A stretch of DNA of 7,318 bases, taken from NCBI GenBank assembly GCA_017622635.1, contig JAGAQS010000243.1:1-7318 (forward strand). Reading direction: 5' to 3'. The notes beneath the pieces are model-generated. The model ran no database searches, was not told the DNA's origin, and worked only from the letters and a program-made list of their open reading frames with translations. The DNA is from Ruminococcus sp. (GTDB lineage Bacteria > Bacillota > Clostridia > Oscillospirales > Ruminococcaceae). The translations under genes and the position numbers were made by a program. The number at the start of each line of letters is the position of its first letter. Within the stretch, counting starts at the first letter, position 1. This document shows positions 1 to 6,170 of the stretch, in pieces.

Positions 1-38
1 AATTGTCAATATTTTTATTGATTGTTTTGTAACTCCTT

Positions 39-73
39 AAAAAACAGGGCAGACAAAAAAACAATGTCCGCCC
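39..73 (-). terminator. Rho-independent terminator of glgA
   Basis: Read on the minus strand, just after the glgA stop, this forms a 9-bp stem (GGGCGGACA pairing with TGTCTGCCC, one G-U wobble). The arms are at 65-73 and 47-55, with a 9-nt loop. A T-rich tail, TGTTTTTT, follows (the A-run at 39-44 on the plus strand). On the plus strand the wobble becomes an A-C mismatch, so the hairpin is better formed in the glgA transcript. It lies 13 bp past the stop codon, which is ordinary spacing for an intrinsic terminator. Confidence 0.85.
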
Positions 74-86
74 ATAGATTTTTTTA

Positions 87-1541
87 TTACCAGTTAATTA
101 TCCACTTGTACATACCTTCATACTGTTTTGCAGAACTGTTCCACGAATAATCAGTAGTCATGCCCCTGTATACCATGTTATCCCACTGGTCACGGTGATT
201 GAAGTAGATATGCTTTGAATAATTGATAACACCGAGCATCTCCTCACCGTTATAGTTTGCAAACGAGAAACCTGTACCCGTTCCGTCAAATTCGTTGTAC
301 GGCATTACTGTATCTTTAAGACCGCCTGTCTCACGTACAATCGGAATTGTGCCGTATCTGAGGGAGATAAGCTGGGTAAGTCCGCACGGTTCAAAGAGTG
401 ACGGCATAAGCATAGCATCGGCAGCAGCATAAAGTTTATGTGCGAGAGGGTCGGAATAAAGGATATTTGCGGAAACTCTTTCAGGGTATTTCCACTGATA
501 GTGTCTGAACATATTTTCATATCTCTGGTCACCTGTTCCGATTACGACAAACTGTGTATTTTCGTCACAGATTCTCTCCATTGCATAACTTACGAGGTCA
601 AGACCTTTCTGGTCGGTAAGACGGGAAATAATGGCTATCATGTACTTGTTTTCGTCAACAGGAAGTCCAAGCTCTTTCTGAAGTTCGGTTTTGTTCTGAG
701 CCTTTTTCTTCTTGAAATTCTTTGCATGATATTCCTTGTAAATATTCTTATCGTTGTTCGGGTCAAAAACGTTATAGTCGATACCGTTTACAATACCTCT
801 TAAAGAAGCAGACCTTGCCCTGAGAAGTCCGTCAAGCTGTTCGCCGTAGAAAGGATTTTTTATTTCTTCCGCATATGTTTCACTTACGGTTGTTATATAG
901 TCAGCATAGACAAGACCGCCCTTTAACATATTGGCATCTTTTTTAAATTCAAGCTTGTCCGGAGTAAACATATAATCAGGCAATGCCGTATTATACTTGA
1001 AAGCGTCGATATTCCACACACCCTGAAATTTAAGGTTATGGATTGTCATGATTGTCCTTGTTGAACTGTAGAAAGGGTGGGTTGCAAAGGTTGAATGCAT
1101 GAAAACAGGAATCAATGAAGCCTGCCAGTCGTGACAGTGAATTATGTCGGGGCGGAATCCGATTACGGGCAGGATAGCGAGTACAGCTTTACAGAAGAAA
1201 GTGAATCTCTCAATGTCCCACTTCAAATCAGAAGAATAAGGAGTATCGCACTTGAAGTAGTATTCATTATCAACGAAATAAAACTTTATTCCGTTATATT
1301 CGTACTCCATAATTCCAACGTGTACATTGTCTTTTCTCATGCCGTAGTCCATATAAAAATGCTGTACATACTTGAAATTATCCCTGAACTTTGCAGGAAT
1401 ACAAGTATAGTAAGGCATAATTACCCTTACATCAAATTCATTCTTGTTAAGATACTTTGGAAGTGCACCGACAACGTCAGCAAGACCGCCTGTCTTGATA
1501 AACGGCACACATTCAGAAGCTGCAAATAAAATATTGTTCAT
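87..1541 (-). CDS. glgA: Glycogen synthase (ADP-glucose type, GT5 family)
   Basis: Cytoplasmic enzyme that transfers glucose from ADP-glucose to the non-reducing end of an alpha-1,4-glucan (EC 2.4.1.21), extending glycogen. The 484-residue length is normal for bacterial GlgA, and both GT-B lobes are present. The N-terminal lobe carries the ADP-glucose-binding KTGGLADVVGALP (K16) near the start and HCHDWQA at 135-141. The C-terminal lobe carries the VNGIDYNVFDP segment near 251-261, SRLTDQKGLDL (R307, K312), SLFEPCGL (E384, the acidic residue conserved in retaining GT-B enzymes, and C386), and ETGGLKDTV at 404-412. The ATG is supported by AAGGAG (1551-1556) 9 nt upstream. The gene has its own promoter and terminator, so it looks monocistronic. 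No glgB, glgC or glgP is visible in the window. No frameshift or missing motif was seen. Confidence 0.96.
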   Translation of the reverse strand: MNNILFAASECVPFIKTGGLADVVGALPKYLNKNEFDVRVIMPYYTCIPAKFRDNFKYVQHFYMDYGMRKDNVHVGIMEYEYNGIKFYFVDNEYYFKCDTPYSSDLKWDIERFTFFCKAVLAILPVIGFRPDIIHCHDWQASLIPVFMHSTFATHPFYSSTRTIMTIHNLKFQGVWNIDAFKYNTALPDYMFTPDKLEFKKDANMLKGGLVYADYITTVSETYAEEIKNPFYGEQLDGLLRARSASLRGIVNGIDYNVFDPNNDKNIYKEYHAKNFKKKKAQNKTELQKELGLPVDENKYMIAIISRLTDQKGLDLVSYAMERICDENTQFVVIGTGDQRYENMFRHYQWKYPERVSANILYSDPLAHKLYAAADAMLMPSLFEPCGLTQLISLRYGTIPIVRETGGLKDTVMPYNEFDGTGTGFSFANYNGEEMLGVINYSKHIYFNHRDQWDNMVYRGMTTDYSWNSSAKQYEGMYKWIINW

Positions 1542-1550
1542 GCGATTTAA

Positions 1551-1556
1551 CTCCTT
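1551..1556 (-). promoter_or_regulatory. Ribosome binding site of glgA
   Basis: The minus strand reads AAGGAG, then 9 nt, then the ATG of glgA. This near-perfect Shine-Dalgarno sequence fixes the start. About 12 nt further upstream a small hairpin (arms ACTGC/GCAGT at 1569-1573 and 1579-1583, 5-nt loop) lies in the leader. It does not cover the ribosome binding site, so I assign it no regulatory role. Confidence 0.85.
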
Positions 1557-1596
1557 GCTATATAAATTACTGCGTCATGCAGTTTAGGATATTTAT

Positions 1597-1625
1597 ATTA
1601 TACACCAAAAACTCACATAAGTCAA
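1597..1625 (-). promoter_or_regulatory. Promoter of glgA (SigA/sigma-70 type)
   Basis: On the minus strand, TTGACT (1625-1620) and a perfect TATAAT (1602-1597) are separated by exactly 17 nt. Transcription would start near 1590, giving a leader of about 50 nt before the glgA start. This promoter lies between glgA and the toxin-antitoxin operon, which reads the other way, so the two units are divergent. No clear CcpA-type operator was recognised around it. Confidence 0.75.
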
Positions 1626-1712
1626 TACAAAAAACGTCAAATTTCACAAAAAATAAAAAATAACGTATTATAGCGATATTCATATACATGATATTTTTAA
1701 TTTTATTTTATT

Positions 1713-1731
1713 TTAAAAAAAGCCACAGTAT
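1713..1731. repeat. Left 19-bp direct repeat flanking the toxin-antitoxin operon
   Basis: TTAAAAAAAGCCACAGTAT occurs here and, identically and in the same orientation, at 2364-2382, 651 bp apart. The two toxin-antitoxin genes and their promoter lie between the copies. A second matching block, TCAGAAATAC, follows each copy (1746-1755 and 2385-2394), so the similarity covers the whole terminator unit and not just an A-run. Confidence 0.85.
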
Positions 1732-1758
1732 TTACAAGAAAAACGTCAGAAATACCGT
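1713..1758 (-). terminator. Diverged second copy of the purL terminator
   Basis: On the minus strand this forms a 9-bp stem, ACGGTATTT with AAATACTGT including one G-U wobble (arms 1750-1758 and 1725-1733). The loop is 16 nt, and GGC then TTTTTTT (1715-1721) follow. It shares 19 identical bases (1713-1731) and the block TCAGAAATAC (1746-1755) with the real purL terminator at 2364-2402. It is more degenerate: the GGC next to the T-run has lost its partner and the loop is longer. It could still stop leftward read-through before the glgA promoter, but is probably weaker than the intact copy. Confidence 0.55.
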
Positions 1759-1783
1759 ATCACAAAAGATTTATATCATTTAC

Positions 1784-1813
1784 TTGACATTGTATATACA
1801 AATGTGATATAAT
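1784..1813 (+). promoter_or_regulatory. Promoter of the toxin-antitoxin operon
   Basis: A perfect -35 TTGACA (1784-1789) and a perfect -10 TATAAT (1808-1813) are separated by 18 nt. A TG dinucleotide at 1805-1806 makes the -10 an extended one. Such a strong promoter fits the type II module scheme in which antitoxin is made in excess and represses its own operon. Transcription would start near 1820, only a few bases before the ribosome binding site, so the leader is very short. Confidence 0.85.
1790..1801. promoter_or_regulatory. Candidate operator: 12-bp palindrome in the promoter spacer
   Basis: TTGTATATACAA is a perfect 12-bp palindrome lying between the -35 and -10 boxes. With a single bulged A at 1802 the symmetry continues into ACA (1787-1789) and TGT (1803-1805). 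A second inverted pair, TTATATCA (1771-1778) and TGATATAA (1805-1812), brackets it, its right arm overlapping the -10 box. RelB/DinJ antitoxins bind palindromes at their own promoters through an N-terminal ribbon-helix-helix domain. That this site is the one bound here is inferred from position and symmetry. Confidence 0.6.
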
Positions 1814-1822
1814 AATACAAGA

Positions 1823-1828
1823 AAGGAG
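1823..1828 (+). promoter_or_regulatory. Ribosome binding site that fixes the antitoxin start
   Basis: AAGGAG lies 8 nt before the ATG at 1837. An in-frame GTG at 1828 would overlap this Shine-Dalgarno sequence and cannot be the start, so the antitoxin begins at 1837. Confidence 0.85.
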
Positions 1829-1836
1829 TGATTTTA

Positions 1837-2097
1837 ATGACACAGGTTAATTTTCGTATTGATGACGATATTAAAGCCAATGCCGAAAAAGCACTAAAAG
1901 AAATGGGACTTACTATGTCAACTGCCATTACAATGTTTTTGGTAAAAGTCGGCAGGGAAAAACGTATTCCATTTGAAATCAATGCAGACCCTTTTTACAG
2001 TGCGGAAAATATTGCTGAACTTGAAAGACGGGTTGCAAGCCTTGAAAACGGCACAAGTACTCTGAAAGAACACGATTTGATTGAGGTTGACGACTAA
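1837..2097 (+). CDS. RelB/DinJ-family antitoxin of a type II toxin-antitoxin system
   Basis: An 86-residue antitoxin expected to bind and neutralise the YoeB-like toxin encoded next to it and to repress their shared promoter. The N-terminus (TQVNFRIDDDIKANAEKAL) has the ribbon-helix-helix layout: a short beta strand that pairs in the dimer and inserts into DNA, then helix A. Helix B follows at about residues 27-43 (TMSTAITMFLVKVGREK), then the IPFEI stretch typical of the DinJ/RelB family. The remainder, from about residue 50, is charged and ends in acidic residues (EVDD), as expected of the labile toxin-wrapping tail. The stop codon overlaps the toxin start by one base (TAATG), implying translational coupling. 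The family call is firm; a specific symbol is withheld because RelB and DinJ homologues are not separable by eye. Confidence 0.9.
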   Translation: MTQVNFRIDDDIKANAEKALKEMGLTMSTAITMFLVKVGREKRIPFEINADPFYSAENIAELERRVASLENGTSTLKEHDLIEVDD

Positions 2098-2360
2098 TGA
2101 AGAAATTATGGCACGACAAAGCGTGGGAAGAGTATTTGTATTGGCAAACGCAGGACAAAAAAACATTGAAGAAAATCAACAGACTATTGACGGACATTGA
2201 TCGGAACGGTTACAACTGTGCCGGAAAACTTGAACCACTTAAAAATAATCTGTCTGGGTACTGGAGTGTAAGAATTGACGAACAAAATCGTATTGTATTC
2301 AGAATCAGCGGAGAACATTTAGAAATACTGCAATGTGGTTCTCATTATGGTGACAAGTAA
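2097..2360 (+). CDS. yoeB: YoeB/Txe-family toxin, ribosome-dependent mRNA interferase
   Basis: An 87-residue toxin of the RelE/ParE superfamily. YoeB enzymes enter the ribosomal A site and cleave mRNA near start codons, halting translation. The protein follows the YoeB pattern along its whole length: an N-terminal LWHDKAWEEYLYWQ segment, a basic helix (KKTLKKINRLL), then GKLEPLKNNLSGYWSVRI and a C-terminal HY. The residues used for catalysis in E. coli YoeB fall at the same positions here: E46, R65, H83 and Y84, so the toxin looks intact and active. It is translated from the ATG inside TAATG, with a modest GAGG (2083-2086) 10 nt upstream within the antitoxin gene. Its partner is a RelB/DinJ antitoxin rather than the YefM (Phd-fold) antitoxin of the E. 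coli pair. It ends 11 bp before the hairpin shared with purL, which converges on it. Confidence 0.93.
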   Translation: MKKLWHDKAWEEYLYWQTQDKKTLKKINRLLTDIDRNGYNCAGKLEPLKNNLSGYWSVRIDEQNRIVFRISGEHLEILQCGSHYGDK

Positions 2361-2363
2361 ATA

Positions 2364-2382
2364 TTAAAAAAAGCCACAGTAT
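2364..2382. repeat. Right 19-bp direct repeat flanking the toxin-antitoxin operon
   Basis: An identical copy of TTAAAAAAAGCCACAGTAT at 1713-1731, in the same orientation. Here it forms one arm and the T-tract of the intact purL terminator, so this is likely the ancestral or functional copy. Confidence 0.85.
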
Positions 2383-2402
2383 CATCAGAAATACTGTGGC
2401 TT
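2364..2402 (-). terminator. Rho-independent terminator of purL, shared with the toxin gene
   Basis: A perfect 12-bp stem (AAGCCACAGTAT at 2371-2382 with ATACTGTGGCTT at 2391-2402) encloses an 8-nt loop. Read leftward from purL it is followed by TTTTTTT (the A-run at 2366-2372), a textbook intrinsic terminator 11 bp after the purL stop. Read rightward from the toxin gene the same hairpin is followed only by TTGAAATTTT, so it is a weaker terminator in that direction. It probably serves both convergent units. Confidence 0.93.
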
Positions 2403-2413
2403 GAAATTTTATA

Positions 2414-5400
2414 TTACTTGAAGTAGTTTACACCGCTTTCAAATATCTTCTGGTCTTTTTCACCTGCAACGTTCTTGCATATATAACTGCCCTTACGTTC
2501 GGAGTGACCCATTTTACCGAATACACGACCGTCGGGTGAAGTAATACCCTCAATAGCTTCAACTGAAGTATTCGGGTTGTAACGTATATCCATAGTGGGA
2601 TTACCCTCAATATCAACATACTGTGTGGCAATCTGACCGTTGTTGGCAAGTCTCTGAATAAGGCTCTGAGGTGCAACGAAACGACCCTCACCGTGTGAAA
2701 TCGGAACTGTATGAATATCGCCAACCTCACAGCCATAAAGCCAAGGTGATTTATTTGATGCAATTCTTGTATTGACCATCATTGACTGGTGACGTGCAAT
2801 AGTATTGAATGTAAGAGTCGGTGATTCGTCGGTCATGTCAACTATTTCACCGAAAGGTACAAGTCCGAGCTTGATTAAAGCCTGAAAACCGTTGCATATA
2901 CCGAGCATAAGACCGTCACGGTTTTTGAGTAAGTCGTGAACAGCGTCTTTGATTTTCGGGTTACGGAAAAATGCCGTAATAAACTTACCGCTTCCCTCGG
3001 GTTCGTCACCACCACTGAAACCGCCGGGAATCATAATAATCTGTGATTCCTTTACAGCCTTTTCAAAGTAGTTTACGGAATCCTCAAGGTCTGACGCTGA
3101 AAGGTTCTTGATAACGACCGTTTCAGCCTCTGCACCTGCCTTTTCAAAAGCTCTTGCCGTATCGTATTCACAGTTTGTACCGGGGAATACGGGAATAAGA
3201 ACTTTCGGCTGTGCAACCTTTACTGATGCTGACTTTCTTCTTATATTTTCATATGAGTAAGTCTGAGGTGTAACGTCTGTTGTTCTGATTCTGCACGGGA
3301 AAACGGGTTCAAGCTTGCCCTCCCATGCTCTCTGTAAACTGTCAAGACTTACTGTATATTTCTGAGCATAAATCTTGTAATCAGAAACTGTCTTACCGAT
3401 AACAAATTCGTCATTCTGTGCATTTCCGAGAACTTCAACAACAAAAGCACCATAACGTGATTTATAGAGTTCGTCAGGTGTAAGGTGAGCCGAGAACTCA
3501 AAACCGAGTCTGTTTCCGAAACACATCTTTGCAATACCTTCTGCAACACCGCCGTAACCGATTGTCCATACAGCGTTTGCACGTCCTTCTGCAATAAGCT
3601 TTTCAACCTTGTCAAAACAGTTTTTCAGGCTTGCAAAAACAGGGAGACCGTTTCTGTCGTATTCGGGAACAATCATAATAACGTCGTTTCCTGCTTCCTT
3701 GAACTCTGTGGAAACAACCTTGTTAGCCTGTGCCGTTGATACTGCAAAGGAAACAAGAGTAGGCGGAACGTCAATATTTTCAAAAGTACCCGACATTGAG
3801 TCCTTACCGCCTATCGAACCGCAACCCATTTCAAGCTGTGCCTTGAACGCACCGAGAAGTGCGGAAAGAGGTTTGCCCCAGCGTTTCGGGTCATTCTGTG
3901 TACGTTCAAAATATTCCTGAAAAGTCAGCCAGCAGTGCTTGTATGAACCGCCTGCACCTACAACCTTGGCAATTGATTCAACAACGGCAAGCATTGCACC
4001 ATGATACGGACTTCTTGAAGAAATGTCGGGATTGTAGCCCCAGCCCATAAGTGAACAGGTATTTGTTTCACCCTTGAGTACCGGAATCTTGGCAGCCATA
4101 GCCTGTGATGGTGTCATCTGATAAACACCGCCGAAAGGCATAAGTACTGTACCTGCTCCGATAGTTGAATCGAACTTTTCAATAAGACCTTTCTGTGAAC
4201 ATACATTAAGATTTGACATAAGTTCAGTCCATGTTTCAGCGTTGTCTATGAAAACTTCGTCGTCCGTGAAAACAGGTTCTTCAACAACAATGTCAGTATA
4301 CTTTACAGCACCGTTTGAATTGAGGAAATCTCTTGAAAGGTCTACTATTGTATTGCCGTTCCAGTTCATTTTAAGGCGTGGTTCTTCAACAACGTCAGCA
4401 ACAACAGTTGCTTCGAGATTTTCTTTCTTAGCCTCTGCCATAAATTTATCCACATCTTCGGGAGCAATTACAACAGCCATTCTCTCCTGTGATTCACTGA
4501 TAGCGATTTCAGTACCGTCAAGACCTTCATATTTTTTCGGAACAGCGTTAAGATTTATTACAAGACCGTCTGTAAGTTCGCCGATAGCAACGGAAACACC
4601 GCCCGCACCGAAATCGTTACAGCGTTTAATCATCTTGGTAACTTCGGGATTTCTGAAAAGTCTCTGTAATTTTCTTTCTTCGGGCGGATTACCTTTCTGA
4701 ACTTCCGCACCACAGTTTTCAAGTGATTCAAGTGTATGTGACTTTGAAGAACCTGTAGCACCGCCACAACCGTCACGTCCTGTCTTACCGCCGAGAAGCA
4801 CAACTATATCTCCCGCAACGGGTCTTTCACGTCTTATATTTTCAGCAGGAGCAGCACCCACTACTGCACCGATTTCCATTCTCTTTGCAACATATCCGGG
4901 GTGATATACTTCGGCAACGTGTCCTGTGGCAAGTCCTATCTGGTTACCGTATGAACTGTAACCGTTTGCCGCACCTACTGTAATTTTTCTCTGGGGAAGT
5001 TTTCCGGCGATTGTATCTTCAACGGGAACAAGCGGATTTGCCGCACCTGTAACACGCATAGCCTGATAAACATATGAACGTCCTGAAAGCGGGTCACGTA
5101 TTGCACCGCCGAGACAGGTAGCAGCACCGCCGAAAGGTTCGATTTCAGTCGGGTGGTTGTGTGTCTCATTCTTAAACATGAGAATCCAGTCCTCCGACTG
5201 ACCGTCAACGTCAACCTTTATCTTTACGGAACAGGCGTTTATTTCTTCACTTTCGTCAAGGTCGTCAAGAAGTCCGTCGGCTTTGAGTTTCTTTGCGGCA
5301 ATGGTTGCCAAATCCATGAGTGTAACGGGTTTCTGTGAACGTCCGAGTTCTTCACGTACATTAAGATAATTTATATAAGTATCTCTGATATACGGAGTTT

Positions 5401-6118
5401 CTATCTTTACATCATTTACATTTGTAAGGAAAGTAGTGTGACGGCAATGGTCTGACCAGTAAGTGTCAATCATTTTTATTTCTGTGATAGTAGGGTCACG
5501 CTGTTCGTCGTTCCGGAAATAATCCTGACAGAATTTAATGTCATCATAGTCCATTGCAAGACCGTATTTCTTTATAAAATCATGAAGTCCGTCGGAATCA
5601 AGTTCTGTAAAGCCTTTAAGTGTTTCGACTGTTTCGGGAATTTCATAATTTGTATCAAGAGTTTCGGGCTTTTCAAGTGATGCTTCACGGCTTTCAACGG
5701 GGTTGATGATATATGACTTGAGTTTATCAAATTCGTCGTCCGTGATATTTCCCGAAACAATATAAATACGGGCATTTCTTACACGACATCTTTCGCCCTG
5801 ACGAAGAATCTGAATACACTGTTCACAGCTGTCTGCACGCTGGTCAAACTGTCCCGGCAGATACTCAACGGCAAAAACTCTGTCGTCTGAAGTAAGCAAG
5901 GGAAATTCATCATACACAACGTCAACGGCAGGTTCTGAAAATACAGTGTTTATTGCTGCCTTGAAATCTTCCTCGCTGAGTCTGTCAGCATCGTATCTGT
6001 TAAGAATACGCAGACCGTTTATATTCAGTCTGAGGGCTGTACGCACATCATTGAGTACAGACTGTGCTTCAACAGCAAATTCCGGTTTTTTTTCGGCATA
6101 AATTCTAAATACGGACAT
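2414..6118 (-). CDS. purL: Phosphoribosylformylglycinamidine synthase, single-chain form
   Basis: Catalyses the fourth step of de novo purine synthesis: FGAR + glutamine + ATP to FGAM (EC 6.3.5.3), in the cytoplasm. At 1234 residues it is the single-polypeptide form, close to the Clostridium/Streptococcus type and unlike the separate PurS/PurQ/PurL subunits of Bacillus. Order of parts: an N-terminal PurS-like region (MSVFRIYAEKKPEF onward), a linker containing YWSDHCRHT, and the synthetase core with FKNETHNHPTEIEPFGG, LLGGKTGRDGCGGATGSS, NDFGAGGVSVAIGEL and GSIGGKDSMSGTFE. The C-terminal class I glutaminase has PVFPGTNCEYDTA, GGFSGGDEP, the nucleophile in LGICNGFQ (C1075) and MGHSER (H1205, E1207), completing the Cys-His-Glu triad. 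The ATG at 6118 is chosen because GGAGA lies 7 nt upstream; an in-frame TTG at 6142 has no such site. It follows mtaB after 52 bp without a terminator and has its own strong terminator. No defect seen. Confidence 0.97.
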   Translation of the reverse strand: MSVFRIYAEKKPEFAVEAQSVLNDVRTALRLNINGLRILNRYDADRLSEEDFKAAINTVFSEPAVDVVYDEFPLLTSDDRVFAVEYLPGQFDQRADSCEQCIQILRQGERCRVRNARIYIVSGNITDDEFDKLKSYIINPVESREASLEKPETLDTNYEIPETVETLKGFTELDSDGLHDFIKKYGLAMDYDDIKFCQDYFRNDEQRDPTITEIKMIDTYWSDHCRHTTFLTNVNDVKIETPYIRDTYINYLNVREELGRSQKPVTLMDLATIAAKKLKADGLLDDLDESEEINACSVKIKVDVDGQSEDWILMFKNETHNHPTEIEPFGGAATCLGGAIRDPLSGRSYVYQAMRVTGAANPLVPVEDTIAGKLPQRKITVGAANGYSSYGNQIGLATGHVAEVYHPGYVAKRMEIGAVVGAAPAENIRRERPVAGDIVVLLGGKTGRDGCGGATGSSKSHTLESLENCGAEVQKGNPPEERKLQRLFRNPEVTKMIKRCNDFGAGGVSVAIGELTDGLVINLNAVPKKYEGLDGTEIAISESQERMAVVIAPEDVDKFMAEAKKENLEATVVADVVEEPRLKMNWNGNTIVDLSRDFLNSNGAVKYTDIVVEEPVFTDDEVFIDNAETWTELMSNLNVCSQKGLIEKFDSTIGAGTVLMPFGGVYQMTPSQAMAAKIPVLKGETNTCSLMGWGYNPDISSRSPYHGAMLAVVESIAKVVGAGGSYKHCWLTFQEYFERTQNDPKRWGKPLSALLGAFKAQLEMGCGSIGGKDSMSGTFENIDVPPTLVSFAVSTAQANKVVSTEFKEAGNDVIMIVPEYDRNGLPVFASLKNCFDKVEKLIAEGRANAVWTIGYGGVAEGIAKMCFGNRLGFEFSAHLTPDELYKSRYGAFVVEVLGNAQNDEFVIGKTVSDYKIYAQKYTVSLDSLQRAWEGKLEPVFPCRIRTTDVTPQTYSYENIRRKSASVKVAQPKVLIPVFPGTNCEYDTARAFEKAGAEAETVVIKNLSASDLEDSVNYFEKAVKESQIIMIPGGFSGGDEPEGSGKFITAFFRNPKIKDAVHDLLKNRDGLMLGICNGFQALIKLGLVPFGEIVDMTDESPTLTFNTIARHQSMMVNTRIASNKSPWLYGCEVGDIHTVPISHGEGRFVAPQSLIQRLANNGQIATQYVDIEGNPTMDIRYNPNTSVEAIEGITSPDGRVFGKMGHSERKGSYICKNVAGEKDQKIFESGVNYFK

Positions 6119-6125
6119 AATAAAA

Positions 6126-6130
6126 TCTCC
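6126..6130 (-). promoter_or_regulatory. Ribosome binding site that fixes the purL start
   Basis: The minus strand reads GGAGA, 7 nt, then the ATG at 6118. This places the start eight codons inside the longest open frame, which begins at a TTG (6142) and lacks a comparable site. The residues after this ATG (SVFRIYAEKK) are also what is expected at the PurL N-terminus. Confidence 0.8.
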
Positions 6131-6170
6131 ATTTCTCCGCAAAGGGATTTTTTATTGACCTACAGGTCTT

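Noticed and set aside
4..9. TTGACA on the minus strand as the -35 box of a gene beyond the left edge
   Set aside because: The matching -10 region would lie outside the window, so a single hexamer in A+T-rich DNA cannot be supported as a promoter.
1667..1672. Second TATAAT on the minus strand upstream of glgA
   Set aside because: No acceptable -35 box lies 16-18 nt upstream of it, whereas the pair at 1597-1625 is near consensus with 17-nt spacing.
1828..1836. In-frame GTG as the antitoxin start, adding three residues
   Set aside because: The GTG overlaps the AAGGAG ribosome binding site. The ATG at 1837 has ideal spacing and matches the usual antitoxin N-terminus.
2157..2163. Run of seven A residues within the toxin gene as a phase-variation or frameshift site
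   Set aside because: The run sits as GAC AAA AAA ACA, which is not in the register of a classical slippery heptamer. There is no downstream structure I can defend, and the frame is intact. It is just a pair of lysine codons in A-rich DNA.
4242..4700. 152-residue open frame on the plus strand
   Set aside because: It lies wholly inside purL on the opposite strand, has low-complexity Ser/Thr-rich sequence with no recognisable domain, and has no ribosome binding site. It is a shadow of purL codon usage.
6157..6168. Palindrome GACCTACAGGTC between mtaB and purL as a terminator
   Set aside because: It gives only about four base pairs around a tight loop and has no T-run in the direction of mtaB transcription. 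The only T-run lies on the opposite strand, where no gene needs it.
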